From NCBI GenBank assembly GCA_017552985.1, contig JAFZNO010000013.1, positions 124,001 to 188,000 on the forward strand: a stretch of DNA of 64,000 bases, written 5' to 3'. Positions within the stretch are counted from its first letter, which is position 1; each line of letters begins with the position of its first letter. Both the position numbers and the translations under genes were made by a program. The notes below the pieces were generated by a model. The model was not told where the DNA came from and searched no databases. It saw only the letters and a program-made list of their open reading frames with translations. This document shows positions 16,649 through 25,505 of the stretch, piece after piece. Source of the DNA: Lachnospiraceae bacterium. GTDB lineage: Bacteria > Bacillota > Clostridia > Lachnospirales > Lachnospiraceae.

Positions 16649-19006
16649 TTAAGGCAACACTGGGGTCCAATAGGTCTGCTGATAAATGTCTGTTAGCCGA
16701 TACGTCACGGAAACTTTCGATCCTCTGATCATAATGTTGCCGATCTCGGCACTGCCGTCATAGGTCATGGGATCGCCAAGATAATAGGTGTCCTTGTACT
16801 CACCGCGGTAAGTATAGTAGTCACACAGGAAGTCCAGCTGATCCCCCTTCTTCAGCTCGATCAGGTTTTTCGGCTCAACCTGCACTTCTCCGCTCGTGTA
16901 AACCTCCCGTGCGCCGGCAACGTAACCGTTTGGTCTCGCGTCGTCAAACACCAGGATCAGCTCGGAGCGAGTGCCATTGATCATCACGGGAACGTAACCG
17001 GTGGTGGAATAATGATTCCCCTCCTCCACGGTGTCCAGATGATAATATGCCACGATCTGCCCGTCAAAGGAAAGCCAGGTGCCATCGTATTCTCCGATGA
17101 GATTTCCCTTGGAATCCAACTCAAAGGTATTGTCCAAACCGAGATCGATATAGCCTTCCCCGTCATCCACGAACACGTTCAGATCCAGATCCTGCACCAG
17201 CTTCCACTGCTGCTCGGAGAGCATGAGCTTTTGCTTTCCGTCGGAATCCTTCTTCCAGGTAAGGGCGGACGCGTCCAGGGAGTTATTGCTAACGTAATTC
17301 TGGATCTGCTGCGTCTGCGACCAGTCGCTGGGCGCGGTGCTGGTCGTCGAACCGGTGAGCAGGCCTCCCAGCAGGGAAGCAAGCGGCGAACCGATGGCGG
17401 AACCCGTGCCGCTGCCGGTGGAAACGGCATTTGCCTGTCCGGCATAGTTCACGTTGGCAAATTCCTTAATGCACTTCGTATACTCAGAATCCATACCGAT
17501 CTGCTGATATTCCTTCACGGCAGTATCCACTTTTCCTGACTTTTTATACGGGAAATAGATGGAAATGCCGTTGGCATGGGTCATGTTCGAGGAAGTTCTG
17601 TTATATTTTACTGCCTCCAGCACGGCGCTGGCCAATTGCTTGCCTTCCGCGCTGTTCAAGTTCTGCGCGAGGTGCACCAGATCGATCTGATCGATCTTGG
17701 AGGACTGTGCAAATTCCCTGGTGTTATGTCTCGCGTCAGAAACCGTCTGATACTCGTTATTCTGAATGAGCTTACTCATGGAGGAAGAGAACGCGCTCAT
17801 CTTCCCCGGCACGGTATTGCTAAACTCCGCAAGGTCTACCACGGAGAGGGTCGTCTTCTGACCGTTACATCTTCTGTCACAGACCTCAACAAAATCATCG
17901 ACGATCATCTTGCCGATCTCGATGGTCGGCATGGACGTGTTCTTTCCAAGCGCCGTCAGCCAGTTCACGTAATACCAGCCCACGCCCGGCTCCGTCTCCT
18001 CGGAAGCGATCAGGTAGTCCGCATAATCCGACAGCATCACGGCGGTCTCATACGTTGCCATAAGACAAGCGTCAAAACCAATAAAATCATACCGGATGCC
18101 GGCATCCCTCAGCGCACCGTCAATCTCCGCCAGACTCATGGAGCCACTGGCCGCGTTCTTCTCGTCATAGCCATAGCCCGACAGGGAGCCGCCGCCGTGA
18201 TCCCAAAAGATCAGTACGTTTCTGTTGGCAGGATAATTCTTCGAGCAATAATTAATAAACTTGGTCAGGGTTTCCGGCTTCGTCATGGCCGCACTGCCCA
18301 TGTCCTTCTCCAGGCAGACCAGCTTTCCGTCCTTGATCTGATAGATCTGGTTCTTGTCATTGCTGACAACGTTGTTCTTCCAACGCTTGCATCCGCCGGT
18401 GTAGACGATCAGGTTCACGTTACTGCCAAACTGTGCCTTCATCATCTCCTGCAAGTCAGAGGTCGCCATGCCGCCCTTTGACTCAAGGTCCGTGCCGCAC
18501 AGATACACCATCATGGTGACAACGTCCTTCCCGTCGCCAAGGATCTCCGTGTATTTTTCGCGTGATCCCGTCGCCACGCGGGTATTGAGGTCAGCGGAGC
18601 TCAGCTGCAAGTTGCCGACTCCCTGGGAACCAATCTGGAATTCATCCGCAATATTCCCCGCACCGTTTGTCAGATCCGTCAGAACGCTAGCCGCGTTACC
18701 GCCGCCCGTCACGGTGTTCAAAATGCTCGAAATTCCACCGGTGCCAGACATGAGCTTCATTCCCACAAACAGAACAACGACAACCACTACAATTCCAATC
18801 AGCTTTCCGCCCATGCCGCCGGATGGATATCCGCCGCCAGAGGACCCACTACCGTAGCTACCTCCGCCGGAAGAACCGTAACCACCGGAAGACTTTCTTC
18901 CGCCGGTAGTTCCCACGGGGCCCGTTCCCAAACCGCTGCCGCGCTTACGGACAGTGCCGCTGCCGCCAATGACGTTTTTTCTTCTTGATCCAGGTCTGTT
19001 ATCCAT
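16649..19006 (-). CDS. Membrane-anchored clostripain-family (C11) cysteine peptidase
   Basis: 785 residues. Residues 1-67 are basic and then Gly/Ser-rich and lie before one membrane segment (69-86), so they should face the cytoplasm while the peptidase domain is outside. The C11 domain covers ~160-530: catalytic His270 in FWDHGGG, Cys314 in GFDACLM. The family cleaves after Arg. The C-terminal ~230 residues are beta-rich and may bind substrate or surface partners. ATG after GAGG. First two genes of the operon are the zinc-ribbon protein and an 86-residue membrane protein. Confidence 0.88.
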   Translation of the reverse strand: MDNRPGSRRKNVIGGSGTVRKRGSGLGTGPVGTTGGRKSSGGYGSSGGGSYGSGSSGGGYPSGGMGGKLIGIVVVVVVLFVGMKLMSGTGGISSILNTVTGGGNAASVLTDLTNGAGNIADEFQIGSQGVGNLQLSSADLNTRVATGSREKYTEILGDGKDVVTMMVYLCGTDLESKGGMATSDLQEMMKAQFGSNVNLIVYTGGCKRWKNNVVSNDKNQIYQIKDGKLVCLEKDMGSAAMTKPETLTKFINYCSKNYPANRNVLIFWDHGGGSLSGYGYDEKNAASGSMSLAEIDGALRDAGIRYDFIGFDACLMATYETAVMLSDYADYLIASEETEPGVGWYYVNWLTALGKNTSMPTIEIGKMIVDDFVEVCDRRCNGQKTTLSVVDLAEFSNTVPGKMSAFSSSMSKLIQNNEYQTVSDARHNTREFAQSSKIDQIDLVHLAQNLNSAEGKQLASAVLEAVKYNRTSSNMTHANGISIYFPYKKSGKVDTAVKEYQQIGMDSEYTKCIKEFANVNYAGQANAVSTGSGTGSAIGSPLASLLGGLLTGSTTSTAPSDWSQTQQIQNYVSNNSLDASALTWKKDSDGKQKLMLSEQQWKLVQDLDLNVFVDDGEGYIDLGLDNTFELDSKGNLIGEYDGTWLSFDGQIVAYYHLDTVEEGNHYSTTGYVPVMINGTRSELILVFDDARPNGYVAGAREVYTSGEVQVEPKNLIELKKGDQLDFLCDYYTYRGEYKDTYYLGDPMTYDGSAEIGNIMIRGSKVSVTYRLTDIYQQTYWTPVLP

Positions 19007-19022
19007 GTCTTTTACCTCACTT

Positions 19023-19283
19023 TTATTTCACTCCGTCCTGCTCATTCTCAAAAATAACTTTTCTGCGCCGCTCCGCCAGCAACATGATCCCTCGCTCAGG
19101 CGCCACGCGAATGGAATGCATGCCGTCCTCCATTTCGAGCATCTCTAAATGTCCAAAATCCCTGAGCGGCGCTTTATGATTTCCAAAATCATTTGATTTT
19201 CTGATCATGGAAATTGTGATGCTGCCTGCAAACCCTGCCGCGATCGCAATTCCAAAAAGAACTCCAAGCACGTACCCCATCAT
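19023..19283 (-). CDS. Small single-pass membrane protein, unknown
   Basis: 86 residues: membrane helix at ~3-27 (GVLFGIAIAAGFAGSITIS), then a charged cytoplasmic tail with a repeated LEMLEMEDGMHSI segment. Its ATGATG overlaps the stop of the upstream zinc-ribbon gene, and the peptidase gene begins 16 bp beyond its stop, so the three genes form one operon. No family recognised. Confidence 0.65.
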   Translation of the reverse strand: MMGYVLGVLFGIAIAAGFAGSITISMIRKSNDFGNHKAPLRDFGHLEMLEMEDGMHSIRVAPERGIMLLAERRRKVIFENEQDGVK

Positions 19284-20575
19284 CGTTCCTGCCTTTCCGT
19301 TGCATACTCCTTCGTCTTCAGCGAAGTGATCATGACCATTTGATCCTGTAGCTTTTCAAACTTTCGGATCACCATCAGCCAAATCGTAAAACAACTGGCA
19401 AATGCCAAGCCAACCGGAATCACTTTTAATAACCAATGTAAGTCAATGCTCAAAATCAAATTCAAAAGCACGGCCAGCGCCGGTGCCAAAACCGCGCCAA
19501 ATAGGGCCGTCAAAACCCCAAACGTAAAATACGCCTTTTTCTTGTCATATGGCAGGGCTCCCACCATCTTTCCCGTCTGACCGTTCATCAGTACGTTGTA
19601 AAATTTCCCTTCATGGCCAAATACAAAGAACCATGCGGGCAAAAGGACGTACTCTCGCTTTTTCACGTAATGGGTGGAATTGGTATAACATATCGTGGCG
19701 TCCTGAAATTCCAAAGTTTCTTTTATTGCTTCGTCAAATTTTTCCTTTGCCAGGTCAAGCGCCAATTGCTCTCCCTTGTCTCCGTCCAAGTCGAACCGGT
19801 CTGCGTAAAAACCGGAGAGATATCTGGGATCAAAAGCTACCGCCTCGTCGAAGAAATAGGGTTCCAGGCGCTGGGACAATGCGTCACAGAATTTTATGGA
19901 GCCGTCGATGCCGATGTTTGAATATACGCAATCTGCGGTTCTGTGGCTGTATCGCACTAGCCTTTCACGATCTTCCTGAAACGTATACTTCCAATATTGA
20001 TCATCCCCGTAATAAATGTCAAACATCCAATAGGGAACGTAAATGCCGATGATCCTGTCCACTTCCAGATCCTTCAATTCCTTCGGGACAAAAAAGCTTC
20101 TTGCCGGCCTAAGCTTCTTTTTCATGGCCGCTTCCGCATCTTTCTTTGAAACCTTAAACGGTATCATGCGATCCGGCTCTAAGCACTCGTCAACGCGGTC
20201 CAAAACGATCGCGGGCTGTCCACAGTAAGCGCAGAAGGTTGCCGATTCCATTTCGTTCATCACCATTTCCGCGCCACAGGACTTGCAGTGCAAGATCTGC
20301 ATTTTCATCGTGGCGTTGCGCCACTTATTCTCCTTAAACCGCTTGACAAGACGGACGTCATCCGGCGGCATTAAGTAGCCTTCCTCATCCGGATGGCCCA
20401 TCATTTTATCCCATGGATCCAGATCGATTGCTTTCTTTGCCACGGCGTTATATTGAGCAACCTTCAGCTCCTCAACCGTCATCGTAACGCCGCAGTATGG
20501 GCAATACATTTTACCCGTTTGAGGATAATATTCCATTGTCGCTTCACAGCTTGGGCAACGAAAGTTTTCTGGCAT
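19280..20575 (-). CDS. Double zinc-ribbon membrane protein
   Basis: 431 residues. Two four-cysteine zinc ribbons: CPSC...CPYC at ~7-30 and CKSC...CAYC at ~95-120. A mixed alpha/beta domain follows with YVPYWMFDIYY and LLPAWFFVFGHEGKFYNVLMNGQTG, then two membrane helices (~345-400) and a charged tail. Databases often label such proteins as PriA-like, but there is no helicase domain. The start at 20575 is chosen over an ATG two codons earlier because AGGA is correctly spaced only for it. First gene of the peptidase operon. Confidence 0.75.
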   Translation of the reverse strand: MPENFRCPSCEATMEYYPQTGKMYCPYCGVTMTVEELKVAQYNAVAKKAIDLDPWDKMMGHPDEEGYLMPPDDVRLVKRFKENKWRNATMKMQILHCKSCGAEMVMNEMESATFCAYCGQPAIVLDRVDECLEPDRMIPFKVSKKDAEAAMKKKLRPARSFFVPKELKDLEVDRIIGIYVPYWMFDIYYGDDQYWKYTFQEDRERLVRYSHRTADCVYSNIGIDGSIKFCDALSQRLEPYFFDEAVAFDPRYLSGFYADRFDLDGDKGEQLALDLAKEKFDEAIKETLEFQDATICYTNSTHYVKKREYVLLPAWFFVFGHEGKFYNVLMNGQTGKMVGALPYDKKKAYFTFGVLTALFGAVLAPALAVLLNLILSIDLHWLLKVIPVGLAFASCFTIWLMVIRKFEKLQDQMVMITSLKTKEYATERQER

Positions 20576-20721
20576 TCTCATTTCCTTTCAAAAAAACTGA
20601 ACCTATAGTACCCCACCATAAATATTTTATCACGGGGATTGCACCATGACAATATGATATTGTGCGTGTTACGCCCCCTTATCATGCATCTGACGATCCA
20701 ATAGCCCGGCTCAAAAAAACG

Positions 20722-20750
20722 TTGACGTACGTGAAATCACGTAGTATGTT
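20722..20750 (+). promoter_or_regulatory. Promoter of the metG T-box leader
   Basis: TTGACG (20722-20727), 17 bp, TATGTT (20745-20750), immediately upstream of the T-box leader. Confidence 0.75.
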
Positions 20751-20756
20751 ATTTTC

Positions 20757-21053
20757 AATATCCAAAAAGGCAATGAAGAGAAGAGTAGGCGGTTAGATAC
20801 GGCACAGAGAGTCCGGAATGGTGAGAACGGACGCGGAAGGAACTGCTGAAAATGGTCTCGGAGCTGCGCACCGAAGTCTGTGGACCAAGGCTGCGACGGG
20901 TTCACCCGTTATCGTGACAGGCTATCGATGAATCATTTTTCGTCCGTAGCTGATAAGGCCGTTATCGCGAGGTGACGGTAAATTTAGGGTGGTACCGCGA
21001 AGCGTAAGCTCTCGTCCCTGAAAAGAAATTTTCAGAGAGGAGGGCTTTTTTGA
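20757..21053 (+). ncRNA. T-box riboswitch (tRNA-Met sensing)
   Basis: The T-box sequence AGGGTGGTACCGCG is at 20986-20999. The specifier ATG (Met) sits at 20852-20854 in the context ctgaaaATGgtctc, consistent with the downstream gene. The attenuator (CTGAAAA gaaa TTTTCAG, then agggcTTTTTT) is at 21018-21052. Uncharged tRNA-Met should pair with the specifier and T-box and favour read-through into metG. Confidence 0.95.
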
Positions 21054-21122
21054 TGCGAAAAATGAGTCAAGTTACCGCAACACGCTGTTAAACCTAAATT
21101 GAATGAAACGAGGTGGATATTT

Positions 21123-22910
21123 ATGAGAAAAATTTTAATTGGCGGGGCATGGCCCTATGCAAACGGATCTTTACACATTGGACACGTGGCAGGACTTCTG
21201 CCGGGAGACGTGCTGGCAAGATATCACCGCGCCGCCGGTGATCAGGTATATTTTGTTTCAGGAAGCGACTGTCACGGAACGCCCGTGGCGATCCGCGCAA
21301 AGCAGGAAGGAAAAACGCCGCGCGAGATCAGCGACCACTATCACGAAGAATTTACGGAATGCTTTGAGAAGCTTGGATTCAGCTACGATTGCTATACCAA
21401 GACTTCCTCCCGCGAGCATATTGATTTTATCCAAAGATTTCACAGAAAGCTTTATGAGAGCCCGTACGTTTATGAAAAGGAGTCCCCACAGGCCTTTTGC
21501 GAGTGCTGTAACACCTTCCTCGCGGACCGGTTTGTTACGGGACTTTGCCCAAAGTGCGGTGCTCCCGCAAGGGGCGACCAGTGCGACGAGTGCGGAACGG
21601 TTTTGGAGCCTGAAAACCTTGAGCAGCCCGTTTGTGCCGTCTGCGGCAAACCCATTCAGTTCAAGACTTCCAAGCACCTCTATATCGCAATTTCAAAGCT
21701 TGAGAAAGAACTGAAGGATCTGGTCGACAAGCATCCCGAGTGGCGCAAAAATGCCATCGCTTTCACCAATAAGTATATCTCGGAGGGCCTTCGCGACCGC
21801 GCCCTGACGAGGGATTTGGAATGGGGCATCCCCGTACCCAAGGAAGGGTACGAAAACAAGACCATTTACATTTGGGCGGAGAACGTGCTGGGATATCTTT
21901 CCGCCAGCGAAGTTGCGGCAAATAAGGTGAATTCAACAACGCCGTCTGGAAATTCAGCGGAACTGCCGGCAGATACAGCGGCCGAGCGTGCAAGGACGGA
22001 TCATGCCGCACTTTGGGATCCCAAGGATCCTGACAGCATCCATTATTACGTCCACGGAAAGGATAACATTCCCTTCCATACCATCATTCTGCCCGCCCTC
22101 CTGATCGCGAACGGGGAAGGATGGCGCCTGCCCGACCGCATCATCTCCAGTGAATACCTGACGCTGGAAGGGCGCAAGATCTCCACAAGCCGCAACTACG
22201 CCATCTGGCTGAAGGACCTGCTGGACCAGTTCGACGCAGATTCCATCCGCTACTACTTCCTGGCCAACGGCCCTGAAAAGAGGGACGCGGACTTCTCGTG
22301 GAATGATTACGTGTTAAGCCATAACAGCGAATTATTAGGTGCTTACGGGAACTTCGTCAACAGAACCCTCGCGTTTGTAACAAAGTATTATGATGGGATC
22401 GTTCCAAGTCCCCTCAGCGGAAATAATGATGCCGCCAGGGATGACGCTGCCCACGATGATGACACGTACAATGATGACGCATACCATGACGCACGCCGGA
22501 CCATCGATCCTGCCATTCTAACTCTGGCAAAGAACGCTTTCGCCTCCGTCGGCAAACAGATCGAGGCCGGTGCCTTCCGGGATGCCATCCGCGAAGTCTT
22601 TGACTTTGTGCACTTTGCAAACAAATACTTTGATGCCGAGCAGCCTTGGATCACAAGGACTGCAGATCCTGCAAAATGTGAGAACACCATCTTCCAGTGC
22701 GTTCAGATCATTGCAAATCTCGCCGCCCTGCTGGCTCCGTTCCTGCCCTTTTCTTCAGAAAAAATAAGCCGCTGGCTAGGCACGGACCTGACGTGGGAAA
22801 TCCATGGCGTTCCCGCAGGTTATGCCTTGCCAGCGACGGAGATTCTGTTCCAACGCATTGACAAGAAAGTGATCGAGGAAGAGACGGCAAAGCTGAAAGA
22901 ACTGATTTAA
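21123..22910 (+). CDS. metG: Methionyl-tRNA synthetase
   Basis: 595 residues from the ATG after GAGGTGG; an upstream in-frame ATG lacks a site. Class I motifs: HIGH at 18-21 and KISTS at 352-356. A connective domain with four CxxC-type zinc knuckles (CECC, CPKC, CDEC, CAVC, ~125-175) gives the type with four zinc ligand pairs. No C-terminal EMAPII tRNA-binding domain. Odd: residues ~434-460 are a low-complexity Asp/Ala/His run (NNDAARDDAAHDDDTYNDD), and ~265-298 is another Ala/Ser/Thr-rich insert. Controlled by the T-box leader above. Confidence 0.96.
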   Translation: MRKILIGGAWPYANGSLHIGHVAGLLPGDVLARYHRAAGDQVYFVSGSDCHGTPVAIRAKQEGKTPREISDHYHEEFTECFEKLGFSYDCYTKTSSREHIDFIQRFHRKLYESPYVYEKESPQAFCECCNTFLADRFVTGLCPKCGAPARGDQCDECGTVLEPENLEQPVCAVCGKPIQFKTSKHLYIAISKLEKELKDLVDKHPEWRKNAIAFTNKYISEGLRDRALTRDLEWGIPVPKEGYENKTIYIWAENVLGYLSASEVAANKVNSTTPSGNSAELPADTAAERARTDHAALWDPKDPDSIHYYVHGKDNIPFHTIILPALLIANGEGWRLPDRIISSEYLTLEGRKISTSRNYAIWLKDLLDQFDADSIRYYFLANGPEKRDADFSWNDYVLSHNSELLGAYGNFVNRTLAFVTKYYDGIVPSPLSGNNDAARDDAAHDDDTYNDDAYHDARRTIDPAILTLAKNAFASVGKQIEAGAFRDAIREVFDFVHFANKYFDAEQPWITRTADPAKCENTIFQCVQIIANLAALLAPFLPFSSEKISRWLGTDLTWEIHGVPAGYALPATEILFQRIDKKVIEEETAKLKELI

Positions 22911-22953
22911 ACAATCAGCAGCACGTATGCCAATCTCATGCGATAACAATTCG

Positions 22954-22982
22954 TGGACTCAATAACGCATTTGTGCTATAAT
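22954..22982 (+). promoter_or_regulatory. Promoter of the LRR lipoprotein gene
   Basis: TGGACT (22954-22959), 17 bp, TATAAT (22977-22982), 45 bp before the ATG. Confidence 0.65.
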
Positions 22983-23027
22983 ACGGGATAAGTTCTGCAA
23001 CAACGTCGCTCACAAAGGAGTAAACAA

Positions 23028-24029
23028 ATGCACAAATTAATTATCTCTATGTTGATTGGCATTACGTGCGCCAGCTTGGCTGCATGTTCTAATACGAACC
23101 AAAACGGCGCCGAGTCGTCTGAAACTTCAAAGAAAAAAACGATTGCGATTGACGAGGAACACTTTCCTGACGAAGCGTTTCGCTCCTTCGTGAAAGATAC
23201 CGTTGACACTAACGGCGACGACGTCCTTTCATCCAAAGAAATAAAATCAGCCACGGACTTTTACTTTTGTGGATACTTGGCCGATACGGGTTATAACAAA
23301 TGCTGCTCTTTAGAGGGAATTCAATATTTCACCGAATTACAGAGCTTGCAATTAATAGGGCTTCACGGAATCACTGAATTTGATCTTTCCTTGAATCCCA
23401 AGCTAACGATGGCGTATTTCCTAGATTGCGGCTTTAACTCTCTTGACGTTTCCAAATGTTCTAGTTTAAGAATACTCAACATTCATGATGAATGTTTGGA
23501 AACTCTCATCCTGGACAACCCAGAACTTCAACAATTTACTTGTTCCTACTGTCCCATAAAAGAATTGGATTTGAGCAAGTGTCCCTCTCTGGAGGAGTTT
23601 ACGTGCGATAACATGGATCTCACTAGCATTGACTTAAGTCATAATCAAGAATTATGCAGGCTGGAATGCGAAAGCCTTCCCCAAATAACGGCTTTTGACT
23701 TTAGCAATAACGGCCATCTCTATTACGTGAAACTTACGGACTTGAGCAACGTTGAAACGCTGGATTTTAGTCATAACTCTGAATTACGATATCTTACCGT
23801 TAATAATTTAGGCGTCACGGAGCTGGATTTAAGCAAGAATCCCATCATGGAAGGCCTTTACTGCCATGAATCCTCCATAACTAAGGTGGATATCCGAAAT
23901 TGCAGTATACTTAAAAATTTGATCGTGAATGATTGCAAACTGGATTCCGTAAATGGACAGATTTGGGATTCCGATACTCTTGGCGGAGGTCAAATGTTTG
24001 TCCCCTTTGATTGTGAAATAACATATTAA
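23028..24029 (+). CDS. Leucine-rich-repeat surface lipoprotein
   Basis: 333 residues. Signal peptide with lipobox LAAC (C20). A short calcium-loop-like segment follows (DTNGDDVLSSKE, ~64-75). From ~95 to ~315 there are degenerate ~21-residue repeats built on LxxLDLSxNxxL (FDLSLNPKL, LDLSKCPSL, IDLSHNQEL, LDFSHNSEL, LDLSKNPIM). Such repeats generally mediate binding; the ligand is unknown. Own promoter and AAAGGAG. It converges with the next gene without a clear terminator. Confidence 0.85.
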   Translation: MHKLIISMLIGITCASLAACSNTNQNGAESSETSKKKTIAIDEEHFPDEAFRSFVKDTVDTNGDDVLSSKEIKSATDFYFCGYLADTGYNKCCSLEGIQYFTELQSLQLIGLHGITEFDLSLNPKLTMAYFLDCGFNSLDVSKCSSLRILNIHDECLETLILDNPELQQFTCSYCPIKELDLSKCPSLEEFTCDNMDLTSIDLSHNQELCRLECESLPQITAFDFSNNGHLYYVKLTDLSNVETLDFSHNSELRYLTVNNLGVTELDLSKNPIMEGLYCHESSITKVDIRNCSILKNLIVNDCKLDSVNGQIWDSDTLGGGQMFVPFDCEITY

Positions 24030-24037
24030 AACAATAT

Positions 24038-24562
24038 TTATCTGCGGTTGTCCGCATTCATTTTCATGATCTTATATTCGTGTTCCGTGACAAAAATATA
24101 GTCCTTTTGCTTGTCCGAAACAGCCCGCACAAAGAAGCCCTTTACGTCCTTGTGGATATGGTTGGTAGCGCGGATCAAAGCATAGTGCACGCACTTCTGT
24201 TGTTCCTCCGACCAAAGGTCAACGGCCCGCAGATCTCCGGCATGATACTCCGTCGAAACCACCTCCATTGGAACGATCCCAAAATCATAATAGCCCTTTT
24301 GCGGAAATACTTTTGCCAAATACCAACCGATCAGGACAAGCAAAAGGACCGAGAACGCAAATGCCGCAATCCCGGCAATCAGCCCTATAAACAGGTAAAG
24401 AGATACGGTGGCCACGATTCCGAGGAGGATTACCATCCCCAAGGCAAAGATCCTGGCTGCCTTATCTCTTTCATTGATCATCCGCAGAACGCGCTGCTGC
24501 TCGGCATCCGCCCGTTCATACTCCAATCCCTCCGGTGCCGTCATATACTCCTTATAATCCAT
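24038..24562 (-). CDS. Two-helix membrane protein, unknown
   Basis: 174 residues from the ATG at 24562 (GGGGGT six bases upstream). Cytoplasmic N-terminal ~45 residues, two adjacent membrane helices (~48-90) and a C-terminal soluble domain with VPMEVVSTEYHAGDLRAVDLWS. No family recognised. Confidence 0.6.
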   Translation of the reverse strand: MDYKEYMTAPEGLEYERADAEQQRVLRMINERDKAARIFALGMVILLGIVATVSLYLFIGLIAGIAAFAFSVLLLVLIGWYLAKVFPQKGYYDFGIVPMEVVSTEYHAGDLRAVDLWSEEQQKCVHYALIRATNHIHKDVKGFFVRAVSDKQKDYIFVTEHEYKIMKMNADNRR

Positions 24563-24618
24563 GATGCTACCCCCTTTGTTTAATGCCATCCTCTCCTGTT
24601 TTCCGCCAACAGAAGGAA

Positions 24619-25005
24619 TTAATAAGTCTTCACCACATGGTCTTTGAAAAACAAAGCATCATTCTTTGAAAGAAGATACACGCAATATTGATTCATGCTA
24701 ATACCTTCTTCCTTGGAATGGCGTGCGAGTGCCCTGTGAAGACTCCGGGGCATTCTCAACTTAAATTGTCCTGAATAATCATTTAGGCTTTCCGGCTCTT
24801 GAATCTCGATCCCATCTTCAATCGCCGCTTCTAACCAAGCTCTCTTTGCATCCATCAAGTTTCTGACTGCACTTTCAATGGTATCGCCACATGAAATACA
24901 GCCTGGCAGTTCCGGATAGGAAGCAATAAACCCGCCTTCATCCATATCTTCCATGATTTCCATACGATAGTTTAATTTATCATAATCCTTTATTGTTTTC
25001 TTCAT
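24619..25005 (-). CDS. hicB: HicB-type antitoxin
   Basis: 128 residues from the ATG at 25005 (AAGGAG upstream). The N-terminal HicB fold has the family pattern GGFIASYPELPGCISCGDT and AVRNLMDAKRAWLEAA. The C-terminal ribbon-helix-helix (FKLRMPRSLHRALARHSKEEGIS) binds DNA for autorepression. Overlaps hicA by 26 bp, the normal toxin-first order. Confidence 0.92.
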   Translation of the reverse strand: MKKTIKDYDKLNYRMEIMEDMDEGGFIASYPELPGCISCGDTIESAVRNLMDAKRAWLEAAIEDGIEIQEPESLNDYSGQFKLRMPRSLHRALARHSKEEGISMNQYCVYLLSKNDALFFKDHVVKTY

Positions 25006-25243
25006 GCTCCAACTCTCCTTCCACGATTCGTTTAACCATCTCAACGTAAACCTTTTTAATAGGTTCATGTTTGGGAATGGTTATTGGTCGGCACCCTGGT
25101 TTCCTGAACGTGTAATGACTGCTGCCGCTTTTCGGTGCGTTCATAACGTAACCATAGCTTTCTAAGACTTTGCATAGCTCTTCAAATCGAAGATCCTTCG
25201 ACAACATAGTGATTTTAGTAAGCAGTTTATCCCATTTAGACAT
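24980..25243 (-). CDS. hicA: HicA-type mRNA interferase toxin
   Basis: 87 residues from the ATG at 25243. Double-stranded RNA-binding-like fold with the catalytic histidine in GSSHYTFRKPG and the closing ITIPKHEPIKKVYVEMVKRI. HicA cleaves mRNA independently of the ribosome and is neutralised by HicB. Slightly longer than the usual ~60-80 residues because of an N-terminal SKWDKLLTKI extension. Confidence 0.93.
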   Translation of the reverse strand: MSKWDKLLTKITMLSKDLRFEELCKVLESYGYVMNAPKSGSSHYTFRKPGCRPITIPKHEPIKKVYVEMVKRIVEGELEHEENNKGL

Positions 25244-25261
25244 TTTTAGTCCCTTTCTTTT

Positions 25262-25290
25262 ATTATATGCGGTGTCATATATGGTGTCAA
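25262..25290 (-). promoter_or_regulatory. Consensus promoter of hicAB with repeated operator
   Basis: Minus strand: TTGACA (25285-25290), 17 bp, TATAAT (25262-25267), a perfect consensus. The hexamer-plus TGACACC occurs twice across the -35 and spacer, so a HicB dimer could cover the promoter directly. Confidence 0.85.
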
Positions 25291-25374
25291 TAGTGTACAA
25301 AAACCGTATATCAGTAAAACAACCATAAAAAAATGAAAAGCGGTAGAAAAACCTGTGAAGAAAAGACGTAATAG

Positions 25375-25400
25375 AAAAGGAACTGATTTCTCAGTTCCTT
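25375..25400 (-). terminator. Original chromosomal terminator of tRNA-Gln
   Basis: Minus strand: aaggaactga gaaa tcagttcctt followed by TTC. It directly follows the displaced tRNA 3' fragment, as expected if this was the tRNA's terminator before integration. Confidence 0.75.
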
Positions 25401-25401
25401 A

Positions 25402-25448
25402 AGCAGCGCTACAAGGATTCGAACCTTGAAATGACGGAGTCAGAGTCC
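25402..25448 (-). repeat. attL: displaced 3' half of tRNA-Gln
   Basis: 47 nt identical to 37771-37818 apart from one missing A. It covers the tRNA from the anticodon loop to the discriminator, then stops being tRNA-like. This is the classic scar left at the integrase-distal end when an element inserts into a tRNA. Confidence 0.9.
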
Positions 25449-25504
25449 AAAGCCCAAAGGCCCAAAAGCACCTGCAATCATCATGCTTTTGAGCTTTGGG
25501 CTTT
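25449..25504. repeat. Long inverted repeat flush with attL
   Basis: AAAGCCCAAAG (25449-25459) pairs with CTTTGGGCTTT (25494-25504). Inside it AAAAGCA pairs with TGCTTTT. The structure begins at the first base after the att repeat, so it marks the element's distal end. It may be a terminator shielding the cargo. Confidence 0.75.
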
Positions 25505-25505
25505 G

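Noticed and set aside
19280-20575. PriA helicase
   Set aside because: Only zinc ribbons are shared; there is no Walker A/B or helicase core, and two membrane helices are present.
25404-25448. Second tRNA gene
   Set aside because: Only the 3' half is present and the sequence leaves tRNA at the anticodon loop, so it is an att scar.
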